A stretch of 7,469 nucleotides of DNA. It comes from Candidatus Harrisonbacteria bacterium (GTDB lineage: Bacteria > Patescibacteriota > Minisyncoccia > UBA6257 > UBA11618). Under the pieces are notes generated by a model. The model did no database searches and was not told the origin of the DNA. It saw nothing but the letters and a program-made list of their open reading frames with translations. The translations under genes and the position numbers were made by a program. Within the stretch, counting starts at the first letter, position 1. Each line of letters opens with the position of its first letter. The stretch lies in contig JAHFLM010000043.1 in assembly GCA_023244865.1 (NCBI GenBank), positions 1 through 7,469 on the forward strand, given 5' to 3'. Shown piece after piece: positions 1-5,660 of this stretch.

Positions 1-1
1 G

Positions 2-2038
2 ACGACTTCGCTCGCTTTGAACTCGTGGACGATTAAAGATGCGGCTGGGAATAATGCGACTTTAACATTAGCAACTCCAGGAGCAACGAATTCTTTGGGA
101 AATAATAAAAATATTATTGTGGATACAACTCCACCAACTTTGGATAGTATTTTGACAACTCGACCATCTGGAACTTATAAGATTGGCGATACGATTACTT
201 TGAATGTTATTTTTTCAGAAAATGTGACAACTAATTCGGGCGTGACGGTACAGCTTTTAGACGGGAATGCGAGTACGGTGATTGGGACTTGTAATATTCC
301 GGTAATTTCTACTAGTGATGTAGCTACCTGTAATTTTGTGGTGGCTGAAGGACAAAATTTTGCTACGGGCTTGAATGCTAAGAGAATTACAATGAGTTCT
401 TTGACCGACATTGCCTTAAACGAATTAGCTTCGCCAGCTTTTGCTTCGGTAACGATTTATCCTATTAAAACTGTTTTAGTGGATGCGGATCGACCGGCGA
501 TAACTTTAGTGGGTAGTAATTCGGTGACGATTAATCGGGGAGAGGTTTATGTAGATCCTGGAGCAACGGCTTTAGATTCTTTTGATGGCAATATTACTAG
601 TAGTATTGTGGCGGTTAATTTAGTGGATACTAACAATCCTGGTACTTATGTGGTGACCTATGATGTGAGCGATGCTGCAGGTAACACAGCATTTCAAGTG
701 ACGAGAACTGTGACAGTAAATGGTTCGGTGTCTGGTGGTGGAGGCGGCGGGGGCGGTTCGGGTGGAGGAGGAAGTGGGGGGGGCGGTAGCGGAGGTGGAG
801 GCTCTGGCGGTGGGGGATCAGGCGGAGGTGGGTCTGGTGGTTCGGGTGGCGGAGGTTCTTCAGGTGGAGGTGGTGGTTCAACTGGAGGCGGCTCGACTGG
901 TTCCGGCAGCGGTCTTTCTGGGGCGGCTTTTAATGGGACTGGTTCTACTGCGGTGCAATCTTTTACTGGCATAGTGAGTGGTTCTCAGGCTGATTTCATA
1001 GCTAAATTAATAATTCAAATTAATCTTTTGAAGGAGCAGTTAGTGAAAGCTTTGGCGAAGCAGATTCAGGCTCCTAAGGTTACTGCGCCTAAAGTGCCAG
1101 ATACTAAGGCTAAGACCCCGACGGTTCAACAGAGTTTGAGCGGAGCGAGTTATTTAGATAAATTATGCGCTTTTAGATATGGGCAGGTAGGACCTCAGAT
1201 TTTGTGGTTGCAAAGGGAATTTATTTCTTTGGGATTGCCAATTGATACGGCTGATTCTAATTCTGGCGAGGGAATGTGTTGGTCTGATAAATTTGATCGT
1301 TTGGTCAGAAATGTACAATTAGTTAACGGAATTTTGAGTCCAGAGAATCCTGAATTTGGTTGTGTGGGTAGGGTAACTTTGGATTGGCTAAATAATAAAG
1401 ATAAGAGTTTGAAGTTGTATTACAACCTCGGTCAATCTAAGCCATTAAATAAAGAGCTTTTGACTTTATATCCATGCTCTAAGACTTCTAGGGGAGAAAA
1501 ATTTGCGCCGAATAATGTTTTAGAGGGTGAGATAATTAAGACTGGTGATTATACGACCAATTCCCCACTTTCTTATTTCGGTAGATTGAATTCGACTATT
1601 GTGACGGCGAAAGCGACGGCGTTTGATGATTTAAGTAAATCAATTGAAAGCTGTTTGATTAGGGAGGGTGATGAGGGACCGGTGGTAAAGCAGGTCCAGA
1701 AATCTCTAAATGTTTTAGGATTTTTGGTGAGTGCTCAGGCGGGGGCGCCGGGTTCGATTGGTAATGAGACGGAACGATTTGCGGCGGCGACAACAAAGGC
1801 CTTGAAGGCTTTTCAGAAGAGTAAGGCGATGCCTCAAATTGGTTGTGTGGACCAACAAACTTTAGATGCTCTACAAAGTGGAAGTAAGGCTCTTTCCAAG
1901 AAAACCGAAGCTAAGACGACTGATTTGGCTAATACTAAAAATAATAGTGCTTTGCAGGCGAATGTTCTGAATACTTTGTTGAATAAAAAACCGGTGGTAG
2001 CACCTAAGGTTGCGCCGAAGATTGCTCCTAAAAGGTAA
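2..2038 (+). CDS. Secreted/surface Ig-repeat protein with Gly-rich linker and two peptidoglycan-binding-like domains (5' partial)
   Basis: The reading frame is open to the window edge, so this is the C-terminal part of a larger protein; the TTG at 17 is only the first possible start and probably not real. Numbering from that TTG gives 673 residues. Residues 1-35 are the tail of a bacterial Ig-like repeat (motif IKDAAGNNATLTL ... VDTTPPT). A second, diverged repeat spans about 36-155. A DUF5011/Cry22Aa-type Ig-like domain spans about 158-235 (VDPGATALDSFDGNIT, YDVSDAAGNTA). A (GGGGS)-type linker spans 239-298 and a possible coiled coil 324-352. Two peptidoglycan-binding-like modules follow at about 384-458 and 546-620, each opening with Cys, a Gly-rich turn and a V/I-x-x-LQ or VQ helix and closing with GCVG or GCVD plus T-LD. 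The tail is Lys/Pro/Ala-rich. No sortase motif or C-terminal membrane helix is visible. Inferred role: extracellular, cell-wall-associated. Domain calls are by eye. Confidence 0.85.
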   Translation, partial: TTSLALNSWTIKDAAGNNATLTLATPGATNSLGNNKNIIVDTTPPTLDSILTTRPSGTYKIGDTITLNVIFSENVTTNSGVTVQLLDGNASTVIGTCNIPVISTSDVATCNFVVAEGQNFATGLNAKRITMSSLTDIALNELASPAFASVTIYPIKTVLVDADRPAITLVGSNSVTINRGEVYVDPGATALDSFDGNITSSIVAVNLVDTNNPGTYVVTYDVSDAAGNTAFQVTRTVTVNGSVSGGGGGGGGSGGGGSGGGGSGGGGSGGGGSGGGGSGGSGGGGSSGGGGGSTGGGSTGSGSGLSGAAFNGTGSTAVQSFTGIVSGSQADFIAKLIIQINLLKEQLVKALAKQIQAPKVTAPKVPDTKAKTPTVQQSLSGASYLDKLCAFRYGQVGPQILWLQREFISLGLPIDTADSNSGEGMCWSDKFDRLVRNVQLVNGILSPENPEFGCVGRVTLDWLNNKDKSLKLYYNLGQSKPLNKELLTLYPCSKTSRGEKFAPNNVLEGEIIKTGDYTTNSPLSYFGRLNSTIVTAKATAFDDLSKSIESCLIREGDEGPVVKQVQKSLNVLGFLVSAQAGAPGSIGNETERFAAATTKALKAFQKSKAMPQIGCVDQQTLDALQSGSKALSKKTEAKTTDLANTKNNSALQANVLNTLLNKKPVVAPKVAPKIAPKR
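731..904 (+). repeat. Low-complexity GGT/GGC/GGA repeat coding a (GGGGS)n linker
   Basis: This in-frame tract codes almost only glycine and serine, mostly as GGGGS units, with threonines near the end. Glycine codons vary (GGT, GGC, GGA, GGG), so the protein repeat is kept without a perfect DNA repeat. It separates the Ig-like half from the coiled-coil/peptidoglycan-binding half and likely acts as a flexible spacer. The proline-rich open frame on the opposite strand is a shadow of this composition. Confidence 0.9.
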
Positions 2039-2052
2039 TGTGTTATTATTTC

Positions 2053-2068
2053 ATTCTTAACTAAGAAT
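2053..2068. repeat. 16-nt palindrome abutting the trpS start
   Basis: ATTCTTA-AC-TAAGAAT is a perfect 7-bp inverted repeat ending on the base before the trpS ATG. No purine-rich Shine-Dalgarno sequence lies upstream. The stem is AT-rich and weak, so its role (weak hairpin, operator, or chance) is unknown. Confidence 0.4.
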
Positions 2069-3052
2069 ATGAAACCAGTTTTAATTTCAGGGATTCAGCC
2101 GAGCGGTCGGCTCCATATTGGGAATTATTTGGGGGCGATTAAGAATTTTTTAGAGTTACAAGAAAGCGGCAAGTACGAATGTTTGTTTTTTGTAGCGGAT
2201 TGGCATTCTTTAACGGAAAATTTTGACCCAAAAGAGAAAAATGAGCAGATCATGGACTTGGCAATTAATTTTATCGCTTTGGGAATTAATCCTAATTTAG
2301 CGACTTTGTTTTTGCAGAGTCATGTTTTGGAACATACCGAGTTGATGTGGCTTCTGACCTCGATTACGCCATTTGGAGAGTTGTCTCGCATGACGCAGTT
2401 TAAAGATAAGTCGGCGCGGCAGGAGGAAAATGTGAATGTGGGTTTATTTACCTATCCAGTGTTAATGGCGGCGGATATTTTAGTTTATAAAGCGGCGTTT
2501 GTGCCGGTGGGCGAGGATCAGTTGCAGCATTTAGAGTTCGCGAGGACATTGGCTCGAAAATTTAATAGTAAGTTTGGTGAGGTGTTAGTGGAGCCAAAGT
2601 CTTTAATGACAGCGACGCCGAAGGTGATGGATTTGAAAGAGCCGAAAAAGAAGATGAGTAAGTCGATGCCCGGCGGATGTTTATTTATTGATGACACAGA
2701 AGAAGAAATTAGGAAAAAGATAATGTCGGCGACGACTGATTCAGAAACCGTGGTGCGATATGATGATGAAAAAAAACCGGGCTTGGCGAACTTACTTCGG
2801 ATTTATAATGCTTTGAGTAGTGTGGCGATTGCGGATTTGGAAAATCAATATAAGGATAAAAATTACAGTCATTTCAAAAAAGATTTAGCGGAAGTAGTGG
2901 TAAATTATTTTGCCGATTTTCGAGAGAAAAAAATGGTTTGGAAAAAAAGAGAGGAAGAAGTTATGGGGATTTTAAACGAAGGAGCGAGGAAAGCGAAGAT
3001 AATGGCAGGAAAGAATATTGCGGATATTAGAGGGAAGATGGGACTTGTTTAG
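2069..3052 (+). CDS. trpS: Tryptophanyl-tRNA synthetase
   Basis: Class I aminoacyl-tRNA synthetase that charges tRNA-Trp with tryptophan in the cytosol using ATP. At 327 residues it is close to the usual bacterial TrpRS length. It starts MKPVLISGIQPSGRLHIGNY, where PSG and HIGN (16-19) form the HIGH-type ATP site. The segment MAADIL (133-138) corresponds to the tryptophan-binding region, and PVGEDQLQHLE (146-156) is a strongly conserved TrpRS motif. KMSKS lies at 195-199, followed by PGG. The C-terminal anticodon-binding helical part is complete and ends at TAG. The ATG at 2069 is chosen because the conserved N-terminus begins immediately after it, although no Shine-Dalgarno is visible. It follows the surface-protein gene by 30 bp, with no promoter recognised in between, so read-through from upstream is possible. 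Confidence 0.97.
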   Translation: MKPVLISGIQPSGRLHIGNYLGAIKNFLELQESGKYECLFFVADWHSLTENFDPKEKNEQIMDLAINFIALGINPNLATLFLQSHVLEHTELMWLLTSITPFGELSRMTQFKDKSARQEENVNVGLFTYPVLMAADILVYKAAFVPVGEDQLQHLEFARTLARKFNSKFGEVLVEPKSLMTATPKVMDLKEPKKKMSKSMPGGCLFIDDTEEEIRKKIMSATTDSETVVRYDDEKKPGLANLLRIYNALSSVAIADLENQYKDKNYSHFKKDLAEVVVNYFADFREKKMVWKKREEEVMGILNEGARKAKIMAGKNIADIRGKMGLV

Positions 3053-3106
3053 GATGAGGGGGTAGTAATTAGTGTGGGTAGTTTGTATTTAGAGCGTTGA
3101 GCTTAT

Positions 3107-3129
3107 TAATGAAAAAAGATACTTCATTA
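3107..3129 (+). terminator. Weak hairpin after trpS (possible terminator)
   Basis: TAATGAA and TTCATTA can form a 7-bp AT-only stem, followed a few bases later by a T-rich stretch (TTATTTTTTATT). The stem has little GC, so termination here is doubtful. The rest of 3053-3135 shows no gene. Confidence 0.2.
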
Positions 3130-3135
3130 CTAGGT

Positions 3136-3215
3136 TATTTTTTATTACTGTCATTCAGAGCCCAATTCCGTTTGATTCCCCAAAGAATCAATTCGGAATT
3201 GAGGCGTGGAATCTT
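3136..3215 (+). repeat. Palindromic dispersed repeat, copy 1
   Basis: The element has head TGTCATTCAGAG (3149-3160) and tail GCGTGGAATCTT (about 3204-3215). Between them is a hairpin with arms 3163-3178 and 3185-3201 (CAATTCCG ... CGGAATTG). Positions 3136-3165 are identical to 7101-7130 at copy 3, including a T-rich flank ahead of the head. The head and tail recur at copies 2 and 3. It is non-coding. The ends resemble the widespread bacterial small-repeat pattern of GTCATTC...GAATCT; this likeness is from memory. Confidence 0.85.
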
Positions 3216-3263
3216 CGTCGAGGTGTTTAATAATCTAGATTTTAAGCCTTTATATACGCCTAT

Positions 3264-3293
3264 TTGACTTTTTAGGTGTTTTTATGGTATAAT
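3264..3293 (+). promoter_or_regulatory. Strong sigma-70-type promoter with extended -10
   Basis: The -35 is TTGACT (3264-3269), followed by an 18-bp spacer and a perfect TATAAT (3288-3293) preceded by TGG, an extended -10. The predicted start is near 3300, about 100 nt before the first ORF of the cassette. It is the best promoter seen in the window. Confidence 0.8.
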
Positions 3294-3299
3294 TAAGGT

Positions 3300-3398
3300 A
3301 GAAACTTGAAGGGTGTGAAAGCCCAATTAAATAATTTACTTAACTCGAACTAGTAGCCTACGCTTGAAAAAGCTATGGCTTACCGAAGGGGGTGAATC
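3300..3398 (+). ncRNA. Structured 5' leader of the unknown cassette, ending in a strong RBS
   Basis: This is the predicted transcribed leader of about 100 nt. A clear hairpin spans 3353-3383: GTAGCC, then a TAC/TAT 3x3 internal loop, then GCTT closed by a GAAA tetraloop and AAGC, then GGCT-T-AC. A shorter hairpin GGGT..GCCC lies at 3311-3324. Immediately after the large hairpin comes AAGGGGGTGA (3387-3396), one mismatch from the ideal Shine-Dalgarno AAGGAGGTGA, about 6 nt before ATG 3399. I do not recognise a riboswitch class. It could be a regulatory leader or only an RBS-presenting structure. Confidence 0.45.
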
Positions 3399-3563
3399 AT
3401 GCCAAAAAGGAGAACTGAGAGTCTTGATGAGCGGGCTAATGACATTGCTGTGAGAGCGGCCGATGAAGCTGTTTCCGGCAGGCCGTATGTTTATGGTCTA
3501 TGGCTCACAATTTGGCGAGAGGTTTACGAAAGGGTTCTCATGGAGTTTTCGTGGATGCCGTGA
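3399..3563 (+). CDS. Hypothetical small protein, 54 aa
   Basis: The ATG at 3399 sits 6 nt after the best Shine-Dalgarno in the window and downstream of the promoter at 3264-3293, which makes this start convincing. The product begins MPKRRTESLDERANDIAVRA, basic at the N-terminus, then helical and charged. It ends with a Trp/Tyr-rich stretch (YVYGLWLTIWREVYERV). There is no signal peptide or obvious membrane helix and I recognise no family. The TGA stop overlaps a GTG of another open frame (GTGA at 3560-3563). Codons use more C at third positions than the flanking metabolic genes. It could be the 5' part of a single gene broken by frameshifts (see 3551-3658). Confidence 0.55.
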   Translation: MPKRRTESLDERANDIAVRAADEAVSGRPYVYGLWLTIWREVYERVLMEFSWMP

Positions 3564-3658
3564 ATCTGATTTCTGGTTTTGCCGCACTGGTGTGTGGTAA
3601 ACGATTTCTTGTCTCGAGCTTGACGAATGTTGATCATGCTATTGCGAATTTTGGATGA
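3551..3658 (+). CDS. Possible overlapping small ORF, 35 aa
   Basis: In the frame +2 relative to its neighbours an open stretch runs to TGA 3656-3658. GTG 3551 has GGAG 5 nt upstream. GTG 3560 overlaps the preceding stop as GTGA, and ATG 3500 would give 52 aa without an RBS. The product is hydrophobic in its middle (NLISGFAALVCGKRFLVSSL). It exactly bridges the gap where the frame of the 3399 and 3627 ORFs is closed by three TGA codons (3561, 3567, 3621). It may be a real coupled gene, part of one frameshifted gene, or chance. Confidence 0.25.
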   Translation: MDAVNLISGFAALVCGKRFLVSSLTNVDHAIANFG

Positions 3659-4046
3659 CCTGATTGAAGACGGTATGACAACTTTGGCTGCCACTGACAC
3701 TGGAGTCATTGTGCGTCTGCGTTACACCGAGGCTGGACAACTCATGGAAGTTGAAGCCTACGACCCCAGGTCGGCCGAGTCTCAAGAGATTGAGCTTCCA
3801 CTTGATGTGGTTGCTGCGATTGAGACTGTTGAGAGGGATCGTCAACCTTGGAGTTGTTCTTTGGTCACCGAGCCTGAGAGTGACGAAGTTGATGAGACCG
3901 AATGGGAGCCGGGCAATCCCGAGCAAGGAGATCGGCAAGTGTCAGCACTCGAAAGATTGCGTGAGCGAATTGCCGATCATGAAAATCCGATTAGCCCCAT
4001 GGAGCTCGTGGCTGCCGCGAAAGCCGGGACGATTCGGATTGTTTGA
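3627..4046 (+). CDS. Hypothetical acidic protein, up to 139 aa
   Basis: No family is recognised. Possible starts are ATG 3627, ATG 3636 and ATG 3675 (123 aa). None has a convincing Shine-Dalgarno, so the start is uncertain. The region after 3675 has clear coding character. Residues 18-60 look beta-rich (GVIVRLRYTEAGQLMEVEAY). Residues 82-101 form a very acidic segment with Pro/Gly (TEPESDEVDETEWEPGNPEQ). Residues 104-118 and 123-134 are likely helices, and the protein ends TIRIV. No transmembrane segment is convincing. It lies last in the cassette, with an intrinsic terminator about 30 nt downstream, so it is co-transcribed with the 3399 ORF. The overlapping plus-strand frame at 3709-4071 is a shadow. 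Confidence 0.6.
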   Translation: MLIMLLRILDDLIEDGMTTLAATDTGVIVRLRYTEAGQLMEVEAYDPRSAESQEIELPLDVVAAIETVERDRQPWSCSLVTEPESDEVDETEWEPGNPEQGDRQVSALERLRERIADHENPISPMELVAAAKAGTIRIV

Positions 4047-4051
4047 TTCAC

Positions 4052-4076
4052 TTCTGGCTGTGAATAATTAGCCAGA
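4052..4076 (+). other. Hairpin immediately before the cassette terminator
   Basis: TTCTGGCT and AGCCAGAA form a perfect 8-bp stem around a loop of about 9-10 nt. It has no U-tract of its own and lies between the last stop codon and the terminator hairpin. It may protect the 3' end or extend the terminator. Confidence 0.55.
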
Positions 4077-4105
4077 AAGGACGACTGTGAAAGGTCGTCT
4101 TTTTT
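4075..4105 (+). terminator. Rho-independent terminator of the cassette
   Basis: AAAGGACGAC pairs with GTCGTCTTTT around a loop of about 8 nt. The core is GACGAC/GTCGTC with one G-U pair beyond it, and the 3' arm runs into TTTTTTATTT. This is a canonical intrinsic terminator closing the unit that starts at 3264. Confidence 0.85.
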
Positions 4106-4114
4106 ATTTGTATA

Positions 4115-4291
4115 TATTGAATAGATTCCACGGCTAAACTTTATAGTTAATTTATTTTTTTATATCATTGTCATTCAGAGTCCAATTCCGTTCGATTTCT
4201 TATTTTTATAAGAATCGATTCGGAATTGAGACGTGGAATCTATTCAGTATTGATAAAAAATAAATTAAATAAAGTTTGCCTCTGAATGACA
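4115..4291 (-). repeat. Palindromic dispersed repeat, inverted copy split by copy 2
   Basis: On the minus strand the head TGTCATTCAGAG (4291-4280) and tail CGTGGAATCTATTCAATA (4132-4115) are both present. They are linked by two matching AT-rich arms (4252-4277 and 4136-4166) that are reverse complements of each other with small gaps. In copy 3 the equivalent arms flank only a few loop bases. Here the loop holds a whole second repeat (4169-4250), so an element appears to have inserted into the hairpin of another. Confidence 0.7.
4169..4250 (+). repeat. Palindromic dispersed repeat, copy 2 (nested)
   Basis: The head TGTCATTCAGAG (4169-4180) is followed by hairpin arms 4183-4203 and 4208-4228 and tail ACGTGGAATCTATTCAGTAT (4231-4250). 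The hairpin is longer than in copy 1. It differs by compensated changes, such as TTGATTC/GAATCAA in copy 1 against TCGATTTC/GAATCGA here. It lies wholly inside the inverted copy 4115-4291. Confidence 0.8.
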
Positions 4292-4306
4292 TAATTAAAA
4301 ATTAAA

Positions 4307-4320
4307 CCTCGCAATGACGG
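4307..4320. repeat. Fragment of a second repeat family (CCTCGCAATGACGG)
   Basis: Its reverse complement, CCGTCATTGCGAGG, matches from memory the common start of small bacterial intergenic repeats (TCATTGCGAGG...). The ATG at 4314 lies inside it, which argues against that ATG as a gene start. Confidence 0.35.
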
Positions 4321-4335
4321 AGGCATTTTGTAAAG

Positions 4336-4364
4336 TTTTGCGTTATTTTTTTGAGGTATATAAT
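4336..4364 (+). promoter_or_regulatory. Promoter of the FBPase gene, near-leaderless
   Basis: A perfect TATAAT lies at 4359-4364. The -35 is weak: TTTTGC (4336-4341, 17-bp spacer) or TTGCGT (4338-4343, 15-bp spacer). The predicted start is near 4371, only a few bases before ATG 4374, so the transcript would have almost no 5' UTR. GAAGG (4365-4369) could act as a Shine-Dalgarno only if transcription starts further upstream. Confidence 0.55.
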
Positions 4365-4373
4365 GAAGGCACT

Positions 4374-5543
4374 ATGAAAAGAGTAACTTTATCCGTTATT
4401 AAGGCGGATGTGGGGAGTGTGGGCGGGCACACTAAGCCTCACGAAAAGATGTTAAAAGAGGTGCGAGAGATGGTGGCGGAAGCTAAGTTTAACAAGCTTC
4501 TGATTGATGCGGATGTGAAATATACGGGCGATGACATCTGCTTAATCATGTCTCATGCTTGGGGGGCGAATGCGCCAATTATTCATAAGTTTGCATGGGA
4601 TTGTTTTAAAGCGGCGACGCGCGTGGCTGCGGCCGAGGGGTGCTATGGAGCAGGGCAGGATTTATTAGTAGATGCGCCGAGTGGCAATGTGCGGGGAGCG
4701 GGGCCTGGGGTAGCGGAGATTGAGTTTGTGTTGGATAAAAATAATAAGGAGCGACCGGTGGAATCATTTTTAGTCTTTGCGGGAGATAAGTGTGGGCCGG
4801 GGATGTTTAATTTGCCACTCTATCAAACTTTTTGTGATCCGATGCATGATGGTGGATTGCTTTTGAATCCAAAAATGAATAAGGGGTTTAAATTGTCGGT
4901 GATTGATATGGATCACAAAGATCGGGATCATGATCGAATAATTGAATTAGAAGTGCCGGAGAAAACTTGGGATGTGGCGGCGCTTTTGCGAGATATGGAT
5001 CGTTTTGGAATTGAGGCGGTGTATTCGAGGTATCAACCGAACGAACAGATTGTGGCGGTGTCGGCAATGAGACTGCATAATATTGCTGGGAAATATACAG
5101 GGAAGGACGATCCGGTGGCTTTAGTCCGAACACAAGGTATGTTTCCGGCGCCAGAAGAATTAATCGAGCCGTATTTGTTGGGGCATTTTGTAAGTGGGGA
5201 TGCGCGTGGGAGTCATGTGATGCCGATTATGCCGGTGGCGATTAACACGACGGTGGCTGGGGCATATTGTTTGCCGATCGTGTCTTGTATGGCGTATTCA
5301 ATGAATGAAGATGGGTATTTTAGTGGTGAGGGGGTGGATATCTTTGGTAATAATGTTTGGGAGGCGACAAGGCAGAAGATTGTGAGAAAGGCCGAAGAGT
5401 TTAGGCGACAGGGCTTTTTTGGAGCAACGATGGCGGGGAATGCGGAGCTTGCGTATACCGGAATTGTGGAAGCGTTGAATAAATTAGATCATGGGTTTGT
5501 TTTGAGGAGGGGGAGTAGTTATAAAGAAGAAACTGGGAAGTAG
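4374..5543 (+). CDS. fbp: Fructose-1,6-bisphosphate aldolase/phosphatase, archaeal type (FBPase class V)
   Basis: Family enzymes condense triose phosphates to fructose-1,6-bisphosphate and dephosphorylate it to fructose-6-phosphate, a bifunctional Mg-dependent gluconeogenic step in the cytosol. The start at 4374 is chosen because the family N-terminus (MKRVTLSVIKADVGSVGGHT) begins there. The in-frame ATG 4314 would add 20 unconserved residues. The length of 389 aa is near the family norm of 360-400. Visible motifs are Asp11 in IKADVGS, GDD (52-54), GQDLL (94-98), SGNVRGAGPGVAE (103-115), DK (138-139), NLPLY (146-150), AGKYTGKDDP (238-247) and RGSH (278-281). By motif alignment Tyr241, Lys244 and Tyr361 correspond to the catalytic Tyr229, Schiff-base Lys232 and Tyr348 of characterised archaeal enzymes (numbers from memory). 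The conserved Lys and Tyr suggest both activities are kept. It ends at TAG, 116 bp before gdhA. Confidence 0.95.
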   Translation: MKRVTLSVIKADVGSVGGHTKPHEKMLKEVREMVAEAKFNKLLIDADVKYTGDDICLIMSHAWGANAPIIHKFAWDCFKAATRVAAAEGCYGAGQDLLVDAPSGNVRGAGPGVAEIEFVLDKNNKERPVESFLVFAGDKCGPGMFNLPLYQTFCDPMHDGGLLLNPKMNKGFKLSVIDMDHKDRDHDRIIELEVPEKTWDVAALLRDMDRFGIEAVYSRYQPNEQIVAVSAMRLHNIAGKYTGKDDPVALVRTQGMFPAPEELIEPYLLGHFVSGDARGSHVMPIMPVAINTTVAGAYCLPIVSCMAYSMNEDGYFSGEGVDIFGNNVWEATRQKIVRKAEEFRRQGFFGATMAGNAELAYTGIVEALNKLDHGFVLRRGSSYKEETGK

Positions 5544-5555
5544 AGTAGTAAAAAA

Positions 5556-5660
5556 TTCACCCCATTAGATATAAATTATTTAGTTGGGTTAGTGGAAGTG
5601 TTAGGAGTAGAATTAATATTCATGTTATTAAGTCGATTAAAGATTATCTAACGGGGTAAA
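5556..5660. repeat. Long imperfect inverted repeat covering the gdhA leader and start
   Basis: The arm 5556-5576 (TTCACCCCATTAGATATAAAT) is the reverse complement of 5643-5660 (ATTATCTAACGGGGTAAA) with a few mismatches. The 3' arm includes the only RBS-like stretch (CGGGG) and the A of the gdhA ATG. Folded as RNA, it would sequester the ribosome-binding region. Alternatively it is a small inverted-repeat element. No clear promoter or gene is seen in 5544-5659. Confidence 0.5.

Noticed and set aside
694..972. Proline-rich minus-strand ORF and other ORFs opposite the glycine linker
   Set aside because: They are reverse-strand shadows of the GGN-rich linker, with low complexity and no start signals.
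3709..4071. 120-aa plus-strand ORF overlapping the 139-aa ORF
   Set aside because: It has irregular composition rich in Arg, Trp and Pro, no RBS, and runs past the real stop into the terminator region; the other frame has better coding character.
3149..4291. CRISPR array from repeated TGTCATTCAGAG units
   Set aside because: Units are few, widely spaced, present in both orientations, and each contains its own hairpin rather than unique spacers; no cas genes are present.
4314..4373. Upstream ATG giving a 409-aa FBPase
   Set aside because: The extra 20 residues precede the conserved family N-terminus, the ATG lies in repeat-like sequence (CCTCGCAATGACGG), and a promoter -10 sits inside the extension.
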